From Bacteroidales bacterium (GTDB lineage Bacteria; Bacteroidota; Bacteroidia; Bacteroidales; VadinHA17): 64,000 nucleotides of DNA. Both the position numbers and the translations under genes were made by a program. Below the pieces are notes generated by a model, which had not been told where the DNA came from, ran no database searches, and worked only from the letters and a program-made list of their open reading frames with translations. Within the stretch, counting starts at the first letter, position 1; every line of letters starts with the position of its first letter. Shown here in pieces: positions 37,543-47,950 of this stretch. The stretch spans positions 109,112 to 173,111 of the forward strand of contig PLNT01000011.1 of NCBI GenBank assembly GCA_003141895.1, read 5' to 3'.

Positions 37543-38496
37543 TCAGAATGTCGCTTTAACAATCCTGGCGATATTATCTGACCTTCCCAGCGTGTAATAA
37601 TGTATGCCCGGAGCACCCATTTTAAGTAATTCCCTTGACTGACTTACAGCCCACTCAATACCGGCCTCTCTTGCTTCACAGTCATTTTTACATTTCTTCA
37701 CTGCTGTAAACAAATCATTTGGCAGATCAATATGAAACGTCTGAGGAAGAAGCTTTATATCATTCAGGGCTGAGATTGGTTTTATTCCCGGAATTATCGG
37801 AACGGTAATTCCTATCTTTTTGCACTCATCTCTGAATCTGCAGAATTTGTTATTATCAAAAAACATCTGGGTTACAACATAACTGGCTCCGGCATCAACT
37901 TTCTTTTTCAGGTTCTCCATATCTACCTGCCTGTTAGCTGCTTCAAAGTGTTTCTCGGGATAGCCAGCCACTCCTACGCAAAAATTTGTAGGATCAGCAT
38001 TTTCAAGATTATCCTCAAGATATTTGCCTTTATTCATATCAACAATTTGCTGTACAAGCTCATATGTATGGGCATGACCATTTTGATCAGGAACAAACGA
38101 GCGGCTTCCTTTCTGTGGATCACCTCTTAATGCAAGAACATCGTCTATACCAAGAAATCTCATCTCAATAAGTACATTCTCTGTCTCTTCCTTTGAGAAA
38201 CCACCGCACAGCACATGCGGAACAACAAGTATGTTATACTTATATTTGACTGCCGCAGCCAGGGCAAATGTTCCTGGACGAAGTCGTACTACCCTTTTTT
38301 CCAGGAGACCATCGGGTCTTTCTTTTAAAATAGTTTCATTCCTGTGCGACGTAAAGTTTATATACGCAGGCTCATATTCCATAAGCCTGTCAATTGCTGC
38401 ATAAGTTCTCTCAATGCTATGTCCTTTCAGAGGAGGAAGGAGTTCAAATGTAAACAATGGTCCTTTAGCGTTGTTAATCTTGTCTATAACATTCAT
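37543..38496 (-). CDS. metF: 5,10-methylenetetrahydrofolate reductase
   Basis: Reduces methylene-THF to methyl-THF, the methyl donor for methionine synthase. The 317-residue TIM-barrel flavoprotein has the N-terminal FTFELLPPLKG, VLALRGDPQKGSR and YVVTQMFFDN segments. It sits 12 bases downstream of metH, so the donor-making and donor-using enzymes are in one operon. Confidence 0.95.
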   Translation of the reverse strand: MNVIDKINNAKGPLFTFELLPPLKGHSIERTYAAIDRLMEYEPAYINFTSHRNETILKERPDGLLEKRVVRLRPGTFALAAAVKYKYNILVVPHVLCGGFSKEETENVLIEMRFLGIDDVLALRGDPQKGSRSFVPDQNGHAHTYELVQQIVDMNKGKYLEDNLENADPTNFCVGVAGYPEKHFEAANRQVDMENLKKKVDAGASYVVTQMFFDNNKFCRFRDECKKIGITVPIIPGIKPISALNDIKLLPQTFHIDLPNDLFTAVKKCKNDCEAREAGIEWAVSQSRELLKMGAPGIHYYTLGRSDNIARIVKATF

Positions 38497-38508
38497 TTCA
38501 AAGTGATA

Positions 38509-41500
38509 TCATAAATTTGGTGAGAGCCATTTTGCAGCTTCATCTCTTGTAAAATTCTTCCTCTTTGCATAATCGTTCAACTGCCCGGAGTCTATTTTTC
38601 CTAAATTAAAATATGCAGATCCCGGGTGCGAAAAAACATACCCGCTGACAGATGCAGGAGGTATCATTGCAAAATTTTCAGTTAATGCAGCTCCTATTGC
38701 CTTCTCTGCCTCAAGTATATCAAAGATAGCTTGTTTTTCGCTATGATCCGGACAAGCAGGATAGCCTGGAGCAGGTCTTATGCCTTTATACTTTATTTTA
38801 AGAATCTCGTCAATTGTCAGCTTTTCATCTTTTGCATAACCCCAATATTCCTTTCTTATCTTCTCATGGAGCCATTCTGCAGCAGCCTCAGCTAATCGAT
38901 CGCTTAGTATTCTGATCATAATGGTAGCATAATCATCCTCTTTGTATTTGTTGAATTTCCCTTTATCAATATCTGCTGTCACTACAAAGACTCCCATCCA
39001 GTCAGATAAACCATCAGTTCCGGGAGCAACATAATCAGAAAGTGAGAGGTTGGGGACTCCCTTATCTTTTTGCTCCTGGTTCCTCAAAAATCTGAAAACG
39101 GACTTTATCTTTTTCCTGCTTTTATCTGAAAATACTTTGACATCATCTCCCTCAGAAACAGCCGGGTATAAACCAAAAACAGCCTTGGCATTCAGAAGTT
39201 TCTCATCTATTATCTTCTTAAGATACATTTGTCCATCGTCGAACAATTTTTTTGCCTCAACTCCTTTTACAGGATCGCTGAAGATAGCAGGATATTTACC
39301 TGACAATTTCCAGGCAAAGAAAAAATAAGTCCAGTCTATATATTTTGTTAATTCATTAAGATCTATTTCATTGAGAATATGAATTCCGGGTTTCTCCGGC
39401 TCATAAAGTCTGAGAGTCTGCCAGTCAGTCTGAAACTTGTTTTTCCTTGCTTCGGCTAATGATATAAGATTTCTTTCGGCCTTATGAGAACTATGCTCTT
39501 CGCGCATTTTGTTATACTTTGTTTTTATCGACGCGACGTAAGAACTGTTATCCTTCTGTAGCAGAGATGATAATACTCCGGCTGCCTTGGACGCATCTTT
39601 TACATGGATAACACTATTGGAATATGCCGGTGCTATTTTTACTGCAGCATGTATCTCCGATGTTGTTGCCCCACCAATAAGAAGAGGAAGAGAAATTTTT
39701 CTGCGTTCCATTTCTGAAGCTACATGAACCATTTCTTCGAGCGAAGGTGTTATTAAACCGCTCAAACCAATAATATCAGCTTTTTCTTTCAGGGCTGTAT
39801 CAATTATCTTTTCAGCCGGAACCATAACACCAAGATCAATAATCTCATAATTGTTGCACGACAGAACAACACCCACTATATTCTTTCCTATGTCGTGAAC
39901 ATCTCCTTTTACAGTTGCGAGCAAAACTTTACCAGCAATTTTTTTGGCTCCCCCTTCGCTTTCTTTTTCAATATACGGAGCGAGTTTCGAAACTGCCTTT
40001 TTCATCACCCTGGCACTTTTAACTACCTGGGGAAGAAACATTTTACCTGACCCAAAAAGATCTCCTACTTCATTCATCCCTCCCATTAAAGGTCCTTCTA
40101 TAAGCTCAATTGACCTTGCGAAAAGCGGTCTGGCTTCTTCAATATCCTGCTCAATAAATTCATCCAGACCTCTTATCAGAGAGTGCTTAATTCTGTCGAT
40201 AACGGGGAGCTTACGCCAGGCATCTTCCTTTTCTTCTTTCTTGCCTTCATTCTTTATGCCCTCAGCAAATTTCACGAGTCTTTCGGTGGAATCTTTTCTC
40301 CTGTTCAGCACAACATCTTCCACAAGCTGAAGGAGGTCAGGCTTTATTTCAGTATAAACCTGGAGCATACCAGGATTAACGATTCCCATATCCAATCCTG
40401 CCTTAATGGCATAAAAAAGGAACACCGAATGCATTGCTTCACGAACCTTATCCGTACCCCGGAATGAAAATGAAAGATTGCTTATTCCGCCGCTTACCCT
40501 CGAATAGGGAAGGTTTTGTTTAATCCATTCCGTTGTCTTTATATAATCAATTGCATAATTGTTATGCTCTTCAATTCCTGTCGCGATGGCAAGAACATTC
40601 GGATCAAAAATTATATCTTCCGGAGGGAAATTAATTTTATCAATAAGGAGCCGATAGCATCTTTCAGCAACACTTATTCTCTTTGCGTATGTATCAGCTT
40701 GTCCTGTTTCGTCAAACAACATTACAACAGCTGCAGCACCATATTTCCGTAACGTTCTGGCATGGTCCAGAAAAACCTCCTCACCTTCTTTCAGACTGAT
40801 TGAATTTACTATTGATTTGCCCTGTATACATTTCAGAGCTGCCTCGATAGTGTTCCACCTTGAGGAATCTATCATAAGTGGCAGTTTTGAGATGTCTGGT
40901 TCCGCCATGATCAGATTCACAAACTTCACCATTGCTTTTTCTGAATCAAGCATGGCTTCATCCATGCATATGTCAATCACCTGAGCACCACCTTCAACTT
41001 GATTTCTTGCAATAGACAATGCCTCATCATATTTTTCTTCTTTTATAAGTCGTGCAAATTTTATCGATCCGGAGACATTGGTTCGCTCTCCGATATTCAC
41101 AAAATTTGTTTCAGGAGTAATTGTCAGAACTTCAAGACCGCTGAGTCTTGTATATTTTTTTATTTCAGGTTTAATCCGTGGTTTATATTGTTTTGAAACT
41201 TCTGCTATTCTTTTTATATGCTGAGGTGTTGTGCCACAACATCCCCCGATGATATTCACCCAGCCTTCTTTCATAAAATCCTCAGCAATTGAGGCCATAT
41301 ATTCTGCTGACTGATCGTATTCGCCAAACTGATTAGGAAGACCTGCATTTGGATGAGCCGATGTATAAAAACCCGACTTCAGAGATAACTCTTCAACGTA
41401 TGGGCGTAACTGTTCAGCTCCAAGTGCACAATTCAATCCGATGCTAAAGAGAGGAAAATGTGAGACTGATACCATAAAAGCTTCAAGAGTCTGACCGGTT

Positions 41501-42159
41501 AAGGTCCTGCCGCTGGCATCGGTAATTGTTCCCGACACCATAACAGGAAGAGTTATTCCTTTCTCCCCAAACACCGAGTCAATTGCAAAAAGAGCAGCTT
41601 TGCAATTTAAGACATCGAAAACAGTCTCAACAAGCAGAATATCAACACCCCCATCAATGAGGCCGCGAGCCTGTTCAGAATAAGCATAAACAAGTTCATC
41701 AAAAGAAATTGCCCTGGCACCGGGATCGTTTACATCGGATGACATTGATGCTGTCCGGTTTGTTGGTCCAAGGGTTCCGGCGATATAATGTGATTGAGGC
41801 TCAGCTGAATTTTCATACTCAACAATTGCTCTTGATGCCAGACGGGCGGCTTGCAGGTTCAGATTATACACCTGATCCTCCATCCTGTAATCCCACATGG
41901 AGATCCTGTTGGAATTAAAAGTGTTTGTGGTAATTATATCAGCACCGGCTTCAAGGTACTGTTTATGAATATTCCTGATTATCTCTGGTTTTGTTAAGGT
42001 CAAAAGATCATTATTACCTTTTTGTGAATTTGGATGATCCTTAAATTCCTCACCACGGAAATCACTTTCAGGAAGCTTGTGTTTCTGGATCATAGTCCCC
42101 ATTGCTCCATCGAGAATGAGAATCTTTTGTTTAATAATATCTTCTAGTTTTTGTTTCAA
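38509..42159 (-). CDS. metH: Cobalamin-dependent methionine synthase
   Basis: Transfers a methyl group from methyl-THF to homocysteine through cobalamin. The 1216-residue protein has all four modules. The homocysteine domain has the zinc ligands in GLNCALG and GGCCGTTP (about 240 and 310). The pterin domain starts with [11 protein letters not shown] near 355. The B12 cap and B12-binding domain have the cobalt ligand motif [11 protein letters not shown] near 755. The C-terminal reactivation domain ends with [15 protein letters not shown]. The perfect -7 element upstream leaves a leader of about 20 bases, too short for a cobalamin riboswitch. Confidence 0.97.
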   Translation of the reverse strand: MKQKLEDIIKQKILILDGAMGTMIQKHKLPESDFRGEEFKDHPNSQKGNNDLLTLTKPEIIRNIHKQYLEAGADIITTNTFNSNRISMWDYRMEDQVYNLNLQAARLASRAIVEYENSAEPQSHYIAGTLGPTNRTASMSSDVNDPGARAISFDELVYAYSEQARGLIDGGVDILLVETVFDVLNCKAALFAIDSVFGEKGITLPVMVSGTITDASGRTLTGQTLEAFMVSVSHFPLFSIGLNCALGAEQLRPYVEELSLKSGFYTSAHPNAGLPNQFGEYDQSAEYMASIAEDFMKEGWVNIIGGCCGTTPQHIKRIAEVSKQYKPRIKPEIKKYTRLSGLEVLTITPETNFVNIGERTNVSGSIKFARLIKEEKYDEALSIARNQVEGGAQVIDICMDEAMLDSEKAMVKFVNLIMAEPDISKLPLMIDSSRWNTIEAALKCIQGKSIVNSISLKEGEEVFLDHARTLRKYGAAAVVMLFDETGQADTYAKRISVAERCYRLLIDKINFPPEDIIFDPNVLAIATGIEEHNNYAIDYIKTTEWIKQNLPYSRVSGGISNLSFSFRGTDKVREAMHSVFLFYAIKAGLDMGIVNPGMLQVYTEIKPDLLQLVEDVVLNRRKDSTERLVKFAEGIKNEGKKEEKEDAWRKLPVIDRIKHSLIRGLDEFIEQDIEEARPLFARSIELIEGPLMGGMNEVGDLFGSGKMFLPQVVKSARVMKKAVSKLAPYIEKESEGGAKKIAGKVLLATVKGDVHDIGKNIVGVVLSCNNYEIIDLGVMVPAEKIIDTALKEKADIIGLSGLITPSLEEMVHVASEMERRKISLPLLIGGATTSEIHAAVKIAPAYSNSVIHVKDASKAAGVLSSLLQKDNSSYVASIKTKYNKMREEHSSHKAERNLISLAEARKNKFQTDWQTLRLYEPEKPGIHILNEIDLNELTKYIDWTYFFFAWKLSGKYPAIFSDPVKGVEAKKLFDDGQMYLKKIIDEKLLNAKAVFGLYPAVSEGDDVKVFSDKSRKKIKSVFRFLRNQEQKDKGVPNLSLSDYVAPGTDGLSDWMGVFVVTADIDKGKFNKYKEDDYATIMIRILSDRLAEAAAEWLHEKIRKEYWGYAKDEKLTIDEILKIKYKGIRPAPGYPACPDHSEKQAIFDILEAEKAIGAALTENFAMIPPASVSGYVFSHPGSAYFNLGKIDSGQLNDYAKRKNFTRDEAAKWLSPNL

Positions 42160-42187
42160 TTTTCTTCGATATTAATTTAAAAAGTTA

Positions 42188-42195
42188 CAAAGTTA
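42188..42195 (-). promoter_or_regulatory. Predicted -7 element of metH-metF
   Basis: TAACTTTG on the - strand, 28 bases upstream of the metH start codon. Confidence 0.5.
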
Positions 42196-42246
42196 CTTTT
42201 TTCTGATAAACTTTTCACGTTAACGCCTTTATTTAGCCCACAACCC

Positions 42247-42294
42247 TCCATTTGGAGGGCTTTAGAACGTAGACGTTGAATGCAACGTCTCTAC
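42247..42294. repeat. Palindromic repeat between hom and metH
   Basis: ccctccatttggagggcttt forms a hairpin with a short T-run, and is followed by agacgttgaatgcaacgtct, a perfect 8-bp stem with a four-base loop. The second is like the gagacgttgc-type repeats found in many genomes. Confidence 0.65.
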
Positions 42295-42299
42295 TTTCC

Positions 42300-43517
42300 T
42301 CAGTTCTCGTTTTGAATTGATGTGAATTTTCTTCCGGTATTCACTATAAAAACATCCATCTTCCGTAGTTGTTCTCTCATCTCGTAAAGACGTTCAAGGT
42401 TCACCAAACCAATTACATATTTATATTGCCGGCCACTGAAGTACTCTGATACTTCCTCAAAACCAAATAATTCTCTGTCAGCTTCATTGTTATACCGCAG
42501 GTAAACCTCCAGTTTATGATTCCTGGTATATTTAGATACTGTTCCCTGCTGATACTTTTTGTATTCATACCTGTAACCATAAGAATTTGCAGATATATCT
42601 GAAAGGACAGCGCTTCCGGTTGCATGGCCACCCGCTCCTTTGCCGCTGAAAAATTGTTTATCGGCAAAAGCTGCTTCGGTTATTACTCCGTTATATTCAT
42701 TATCGACATTATAAAGATATTTATCGGAAGAAATAAATCGGGGGAGAACAAAGCTGGTTATTGTGTTTTCATTAGTCTTACCCACAAATGGCACCAGCTT
42801 GATCTTAAATCCCTTCTCCTTTGCGTACTGGATATCAAATTTTGAGATTGTATTGATCCCATAATGGAACACCTGCTCCGGTTCAAGGAAGAGCCCGTAA
42901 GCATGACCCGTAATAATGCAAAGCTTGTACTTTGCATCCCAACCTTCAACATCAAGAGTCGGATCTGATTCGGCAAAACCCTTTGCCTGAGCCTCTTTCA
43001 ATGCATCATCGTAGGGCAATCCTTCATTATGCATTTTTGTCAGGATATAATTCGTGGTCCCGTTAAGAATTCCTCGTAAGGAATACAGAAGCTCATTATC
43101 ATAATATTCCTCAAGATTTCTTATGATCGGAATACTGGCTCCTGCGGATGCCTCATAAAGAAGAGATACTTTGCATTCCGATTGAAGTGCAACGAGTTCC
43201 TTAAAATATTTCGCTACCATCATCTTATTGGCTGTTACAACATTTTTTCCTCCCCGCATTGCAGCAGTAACAATATTAAATGCTTCATCGGCATCGTCAA
43301 TTAACTCAACAACAAGGTTAATTGAGGAATCATTCAATATCTCATTCTTATCAAAAGTGAAATTTGACATTGGTATACGCCTCTTTTTTGACGGATCTTT
43401 TACACAAATCTTCACTATGTCGGCCTTGAAGCCTTTACTGCTGTTTAAAACATCGTGCAAGCCCTGGCCCACGCAGCCGTACCCAAATAAACCAATCCTT
43501 AATTTTTCCTGTGTCAT
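42300..43517 (-). CDS. hom: Homoserine dehydrogenase
   Basis: Reduces aspartate semialdehyde to homoserine, the branch point to methionine and threonine. The protein is 405 residues from ATG 43517 and starts MTQEKLRIGLFGYGCVGQGL, an NAD(P)-binding glycine motif at the N-terminus. LYEASAGASIPIIRNLEEY, LRGILNGTTNYILTKM and DPTLDVEGWDAKYKL are catalytic-domain signatures. A C-terminal ACT-like segment (YVIGLVNLERLYEMREQLR) suggests feedback regulation. The track start at 43625 adds 36 residues that come from a repeat region and is rejected. It is a monofunctional enzyme, not fused to aspartokinase. Confidence 0.94.
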   Translation of the reverse strand: MTQEKLRIGLFGYGCVGQGLHDVLNSSKGFKADIVKICVKDPSKKRRIPMSNFTFDKNEILNDSSINLVVELIDDADEAFNIVTAAMRGGKNVVTANKMMVAKYFKELVALQSECKVSLLYEASAGASIPIIRNLEEYYDNELLYSLRGILNGTTNYILTKMHNEGLPYDDALKEAQAKGFAESDPTLDVEGWDAKYKLCIITGHAYGLFLEPEQVFHYGINTISKFDIQYAKEKGFKIKLVPFVGKTNENTITSFVLPRFISSDKYLYNVDNEYNGVITEAAFADKQFFSGKGAGGHATGSAVLSDISANSYGYRYEYKKYQQGTVSKYTRNHKLEVYLRYNNEADRELFGFEEVSEYFSGRQYKYVIGLVNLERLYEMREQLRKMDVFIVNTGRKFTSIQNEN

Positions 43518-43568
43518 AAATAATTTATAAAATATTCTTATCTCCTTAATCTGCGAAAATCTGCGTGA

Positions 43569-43602
43569 TCTGCGGGAATAAGATTCTAATTTTCCCGCAG
43601 AC
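43569..43602. repeat. Inverted repeat TCTGCGGGAA / TTCCCGCAGA
   Basis: A 10-bp perfect stem around a short loop, upstream of hom. It overlaps a direct repeat of the ATCTGCG type (gcgaaaatctgcgtgatctgcggg). Confidence 0.7.
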
Positions 43603-43612
43603 TTGCCTACCG

Positions 43613-43834
43613 TGTAATTCTTCAAAATAAAGGTAACATATTAATTCTTGCTTCGTTAACCTTTAATTTGCATTTGTGTTTCATCAACCTACCCCCTTCC
43701 CTCCCGATAGCTATCGGGCCTTCCCCCACGGGGGAAGGAGCAAAATCATCCTTTCCCCCGTGGGGGAAATAAGAAAGGGGGTTATTTAAGTAGAAAACCA
43801 CTGGTTTCTGTTACCAAAATTCTGAAGTATTACA
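43613..43834. mobile_element. MITE-like element, copy 3
   Basis: A 222-bp element between hom and metY. The terminal inverted repeats of 26 bp begin TGTAATTCTTCA on the left and end GAAGTATTACA on the right, with about 20 of 26 positions matching. The interior holds the palindromes cccgatagctatcggg, cttcccccacgggggaag and tttcccccgtgggggaaa. The flanks read ctaccg on both sides, which could be a 6-bp target duplication. No ORF is present. Confidence 0.75.
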
Positions 43835-43872
43835 CTACCGGCAGGCAGGTTTCGCAGATCTGGTCAGACTTA

Positions 43873-45261
<1,389 letters not shown>

Positions 45262-45275
45262 TTACAAATCAAATT

Positions 45276-45344
45276 TTACCGGCACATGCACATAGGCATG
45301 AGCGGCATGATAAAGTTGTTGTGTGTTAAATGAAAAGAATTCAT
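45276..45344 (-). CDS. Predicted Met/Cys-rich leader peptide of metY (22 aa)
   Basis: An ATG-initiated ORF of 22 codons ending in TAA, between the SAM-I aptamer and metY. The second half reads IMPLMPMCMCR, so five of 22 residues are Met (including the start) and two are Cys. These are the amino acids whose synthesis the downstream enzyme serves. It starts 17 bases after the last P1 base of the aptamer and ends about 100 bases before metY. It is too short for the ORF track. A role as a translated attenuator or coupling peptide is inferred from position and composition; no homologue was searched. Confidence 0.6.
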   Translation of the reverse strand: MNSFHLTHNNFIMPLMPMCMCR

Positions 45345-45360
45345 GTTTTTTCGTGTTAAA

Positions 45361-45475
45361 TTTTTATCATCTCCCGGCTTTCCGGGATTAGGTATTGGCA
45401 CCGTTCTCCTGAATATTCAGGATTGGTTGCCAGGGTTTCTCAGAGCCTAATCTCTCCACCCTTCTTAATAAAAAC
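45361..45475 (-). promoter_or_regulatory. SAM-I riboswitch (S-box) upstream of metY
   Basis: On the - strand the order AAGAAGGGTGGAGAGATTAGG...CTGAGAAACCCTGGCAACC...GGTGCCAATACCTAA matches the S-box core. P1 pairs TTTTTAT with ATAAAAA. The pseudoknot TTAGG/CCTAA and the P4 stem CCCGG...CCGGG are also visible. No classical terminator hairpin with a U-run follows; a leader ORF follows instead, so the expression platform may act at translation. Confidence 0.92.
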
Positions 45476-45513
45476 CAAACACCCTATAGGAAGGATTATT
45501 TGATTTGTGGGGA

Positions 45514-45545
45514 CAAAAATAAAAAAGAATTTCTTAAACTCCAAA
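45514..45545 (-). promoter_or_regulatory. Predicted promoter of the SAM-I/metY transcript
   Basis: On the - strand: TTTG (45542-45545), 20 bases, TATTTTTG (45514-45521). Transcription would start near 45507, about 30 bases ahead of the aptamer. Confidence 0.65.
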
Positions 45546-45623
45546 TAATTTTGAGATTACCCCCTGTTTTTTTGGTTTATATGTCTTTTTTATTGTTTTT
45601 TGTTACAATGAGTCCGATAGCAA

Positions 45624-45781
45624 TGTAATTCTTCATAATTGCTGTAACAAATCTAGCCTTTTCTAAGATATTTACCCCCTTTCAATTTCCCCCAAGGGGG
45701 AAAGGTTTTGCTATGCCTTCCCCCTTGGGGGAAGTCCCGATAGCTATCGGGAGGGAAGGGGGTAATCTGAAAAGAATTACA
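45624..45781. mobile_element. MITE-like element, copy 2 (short form)
   Basis: Left end TGTAATTCTTCATAATT... as in the other copies and right end ...AAGAATTACA, 158 bp in all; the right part is shortened relative to the 222-bp form. The palindromic core is nearly identical to copy 1. It lies between the metY promoter and cysS. The outer flanks atagc / gctat extend the inverted repeat, so no target duplication is claimed. Confidence 0.7.
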
Positions 45782-45834
45782 CAGCTATAGGGACTCTGTG
45801 TAAGTTCTTATTTTTTTTAACACTCATTTTACCG

Positions 45835-45842
45835 TACTTTTG
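45835..45842 (+). promoter_or_regulatory. Predicted -7 element of cysS
   Basis: TACTTTTG lies 20 bases upstream of the cysS ATG and fits TAnnTTTG. Confidence 0.5.
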
Positions 45843-45862
45843 TCATACCAAAAAGTAACATA

Positions 45863-47344
45863 ATGCAGAATAATCTTTTCATCTACAACACGCTTTCAAA
45901 GAAGAAAGAACAATTTAAACCGCTTCATCCTCCATTCGTTGGAATATATGTATGCGGACCTACTGTATACAGCCATGCTCATCTCGGCCATGCCCGCCCT
46001 GCAATCACTTTTGATTTATTATTTCGTTACCTCACACATCTTGAATACAGGGTGCGGTACGTAAGAAATATAACTGATGTCGGCCATCTTGAAAATGAGA
46101 CACTTGGTGAAGGCGAGGACCGGATAGAAAAGAAAGCAAGGCAGGAGCATCTTGAACCAATGGAAGTTGTCCAGAAATATGTGAACACTTATCACAGGAA
46201 CATGGATCAGCTTAACACTCTCTCACCATCAATTGAACCAAGAGCCACCGGACACATAATTGAGCAGATTGAACTTATTAAGATTCTTATCAAAAATGGA
46301 TATGGCTATGAGTCAAATGGCTCAGTGTATTTCGATATCCTGAAATATAATGAGAAATATAAGTATGGCAAACTCTCAGGAAGAGTTCTTGAAGATCTGA
46401 TCAGCAATACCCGCGATACCGAAGGAAAAGACGAAAAACGCAATCCTTTTGACTTTGCTCTGTGGAAAAAAGCGAGTCCTGAGCATGCTATGAGATGGCC
46501 TTCACCATGGAGTGATGGTTTTCCGGGCTGGCATCTTGAATGTTCAGCCATGAGTATTAAATATCTTGGAGAAGTATTTGATATTCATGGGGGAGGAATG
46601 GATCTCCAGTTTCCTCACCATGAGTGTGAGATAGCACAATCTACCGCTGCTCTCGGAAAGGAATCAGTTCGTTACTGGATGCACAATAATATGATTACAA
46701 TTAACGGTCAGAAAATGGCCCGATCACTTGGTAATTTTATAACGCTTGACCAGCTTTTCACTGGCAATCATCCGGTTTTAGAGCAGGCTTATTCTCCCAT
46801 GACTATCAGGTTCTTTATCCTGCAGGCTCATTACCGGAGTACGGTGGATTTTTCAAATGAAGCTCTCCAGGCCGCTGAAAAAGGATTTCTGAAACTTATG
46901 AAAGGTATTGAATCCCTGAAGAAAATTAAACCTTCAGATCAGTCTACATTTGACATCAAAGGGTTTAGAGAAAAGTGCTATGCAGCTCTTGATGATGATC
47001 TTAACAGCCCGGTATTATTATCTCATCTGTTTGATGGAGTGAGATTTATTAATTCGGTACTGGATGGCAGTGAAAAAATCGATGCGTCCGGTCTTGATGC
47101 ATTAAAGGATCTTTTCAACACATTTGTCTTTGACCTTCTTGGATTAAAAGATGAAACTACAGGTGCAGCTGATGACAAGCTGATGGATGAGTTGATGAAA
47201 ATTATTATCGATCTCCGGCAGGAAGCAAAAAATCTCAAACAATTTGAAGTTTCTGATAAAATAAGAAAAGAACTTAATAATATCGGGATAACATTAAAGG
47301 ACACGAAAGATGGGGTTTCTGATTGGGAGAAAAACCCCCTATGA
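45863..47344 (+). CDS. cysS: Cysteinyl-tRNA synthetase
   Basis: Charges tRNA-Cys. The 493-residue class I enzyme has the zinc-binding first motif [18 protein letters not shown] (HLGH), [10 protein letters not shown] with the second zinc Cys, [11 protein letters not shown] and the KMSKS-equivalent KMARSLGN. The last codons (WEKNPL) run into a C/G-run palindrome, so the natural C-terminus has probably been shaped by repeat insertion. Confidence 0.96.
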   Translation: MQNNLFIYNTLSKKKEQFKPLHPPFVGIYVCGPTVYSHAHLGHARPAITFDLLFRYLTHLEYRVRYVRNITDVGHLENETLGEGEDRIEKKARQEHLEPMEVVQKYVNTYHRNMDQLNTLSPSIEPRATGHIIEQIELIKILIKNGYGYESNGSVYFDILKYNEKYKYGKLSGRVLEDLISNTRDTEGKDEKRNPFDFALWKKASPEHAMRWPSPWSDGFPGWHLECSAMSIKYLGEVFDIHGGGMDLQFPHHECEIAQSTAALGKESVRYWMHNNMITINGQKMARSLGNFITLDQLFTGNHPVLEQAYSPMTIRFFILQAHYRSTVDFSNEALQAAEKGFLKLMKGIESLKKIKPSDQSTFDIKGFREKCYAALDDDLNSPVLLSHLFDGVRFINSVLDGSEKIDASGLDALKDLFNTFVFDLLGLKDETTGAADDKLMDELMKIIIDLRQEAKNLKQFEVSDKIRKELNNIGITLKDTKDGVSDWEKNPL

Positions 47345-47362
47345 TCCCCCCAAGGGGGGATA
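47341..47362. repeat. C/G palindrome at the cysS stop codon
   Basis: tccccccaaggggggat overlaps the cysS stop codon region. Confidence 0.7.
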
Positions 47363-47424
47363 AAATTCTGGAAATAACGAAAATTGGACTCAAGAAAGAT
47401 ATGTCCAAGATTCACTTCTAAGAA

Positions 47425-47457
47425 TTCCCCTCCTACGGAGGGGTTAGGGGTGGGTTT
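47425..47457 (+). repeat. Left inverted repeat flanking the DUF559 gene
   Basis: ttcccctcctacggagggg followed by ttaggggtgggttt. It is an inverted near-copy of the repeat at 47882-47918. Confidence 0.8.
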
Positions 47458-47513
47458 AAGTAGAACTAGAAACTTTGGAAATGAAAAGTTTTATGATTCT
47501 ATATTAATATAAA

Positions 47514-47933
47514 ATGGAAAAATCAATAAAAAGAAAAGTAATCCCGTATAATCCTGAACTAAAAGAACTTGCAAGAAGGCTTAGAAAAAATATGACTTTA
47601 TCAGAAGTTCTTCTCTGGAATGAATTAAAACAGAAACAGATGCTTGGTTATGATTTTGACAGACAGCGCCCCATAGGTAACTTTATAGTCGATTTTTATT
47701 GTAAAGAGCTCTCTCTGGCAATAGAAATTGATGGTAAGACTCACTTTTATAGATATGATTCTGACGAAGAGAGACAAAAAGCGCTAGAAAAATTAGGGGT
47801 AAAATTCCTGCGATTTGAGGATATTAAAATCAAAAAGGATATGTTAAATATTCTCAGGATTATAGAAGATTGGATTCGTAAAAACCAACCCACCCCTTCC
47901 CCCTCCGTCGGAGGGGAATGCTTAGCAGAATGA
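47514..47933 (+). CDS. DUF559 endonuclease-like protein
   Basis: A 139-residue protein of the DUF559 group, which has a Vsr/very-short-patch-repair-like PD-(D/E)xK fold. The conserved parts are LRKNMTLSEVLLWNELKQ, GYDFDRQRPIGNFIVDFYCKELSLAIEIDGKTHF and GVKFLRFEDIKI. Candidate catalytic residues are the Asp of IVDFYC and the Glu of AIEIDG. DUF559 is known as a nuclease-like fold; no function is established. The last 18 or so codons (NQPTPSPSVGGECLAE) are encoded by the right-hand inverted repeat. The gene is bracketed by inverted palindromes and lies between cysS and ispG. Confidence 0.82.
   Translation: MEKSIKRKVIPYNPELKELARRLRKNMTLSEVLLWNELKQKQMLGYDFDRQRPIGNFIVDFYCKELSLAIEIDGKTHFYRYDSDEERQKALEKLGVKFLRFEDIKIKKDMLNILRIIEDWIRKNQPTPSPSVGGECLAE
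47882..47918 (-). repeat. Right inverted repeat flanking the DUF559 gene
   Basis: Inverted near-copy of 47425-47457: its reverse complement begins ttcccctccgacggaggg and continues into aaggggtgggttggttt. It lies within the 3' end of the DUF559 ORF. Confidence 0.8.
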
Positions 47934-47950
47934 TTTATAAAACAGTTTAA

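Noticed and set aside
43518-43625. N-terminal extension of hom
   Set aside because: Encoded by intergenic repeats; the internal ATG starts the family's NAD-binding motif.
43613-43834. Target-site duplication CTACCG for the MITE
   Set aside because: Seen only at copy 3; copies 2 and 4 have flanks that extend the inverted repeat instead, so duplication is not firmly supported.
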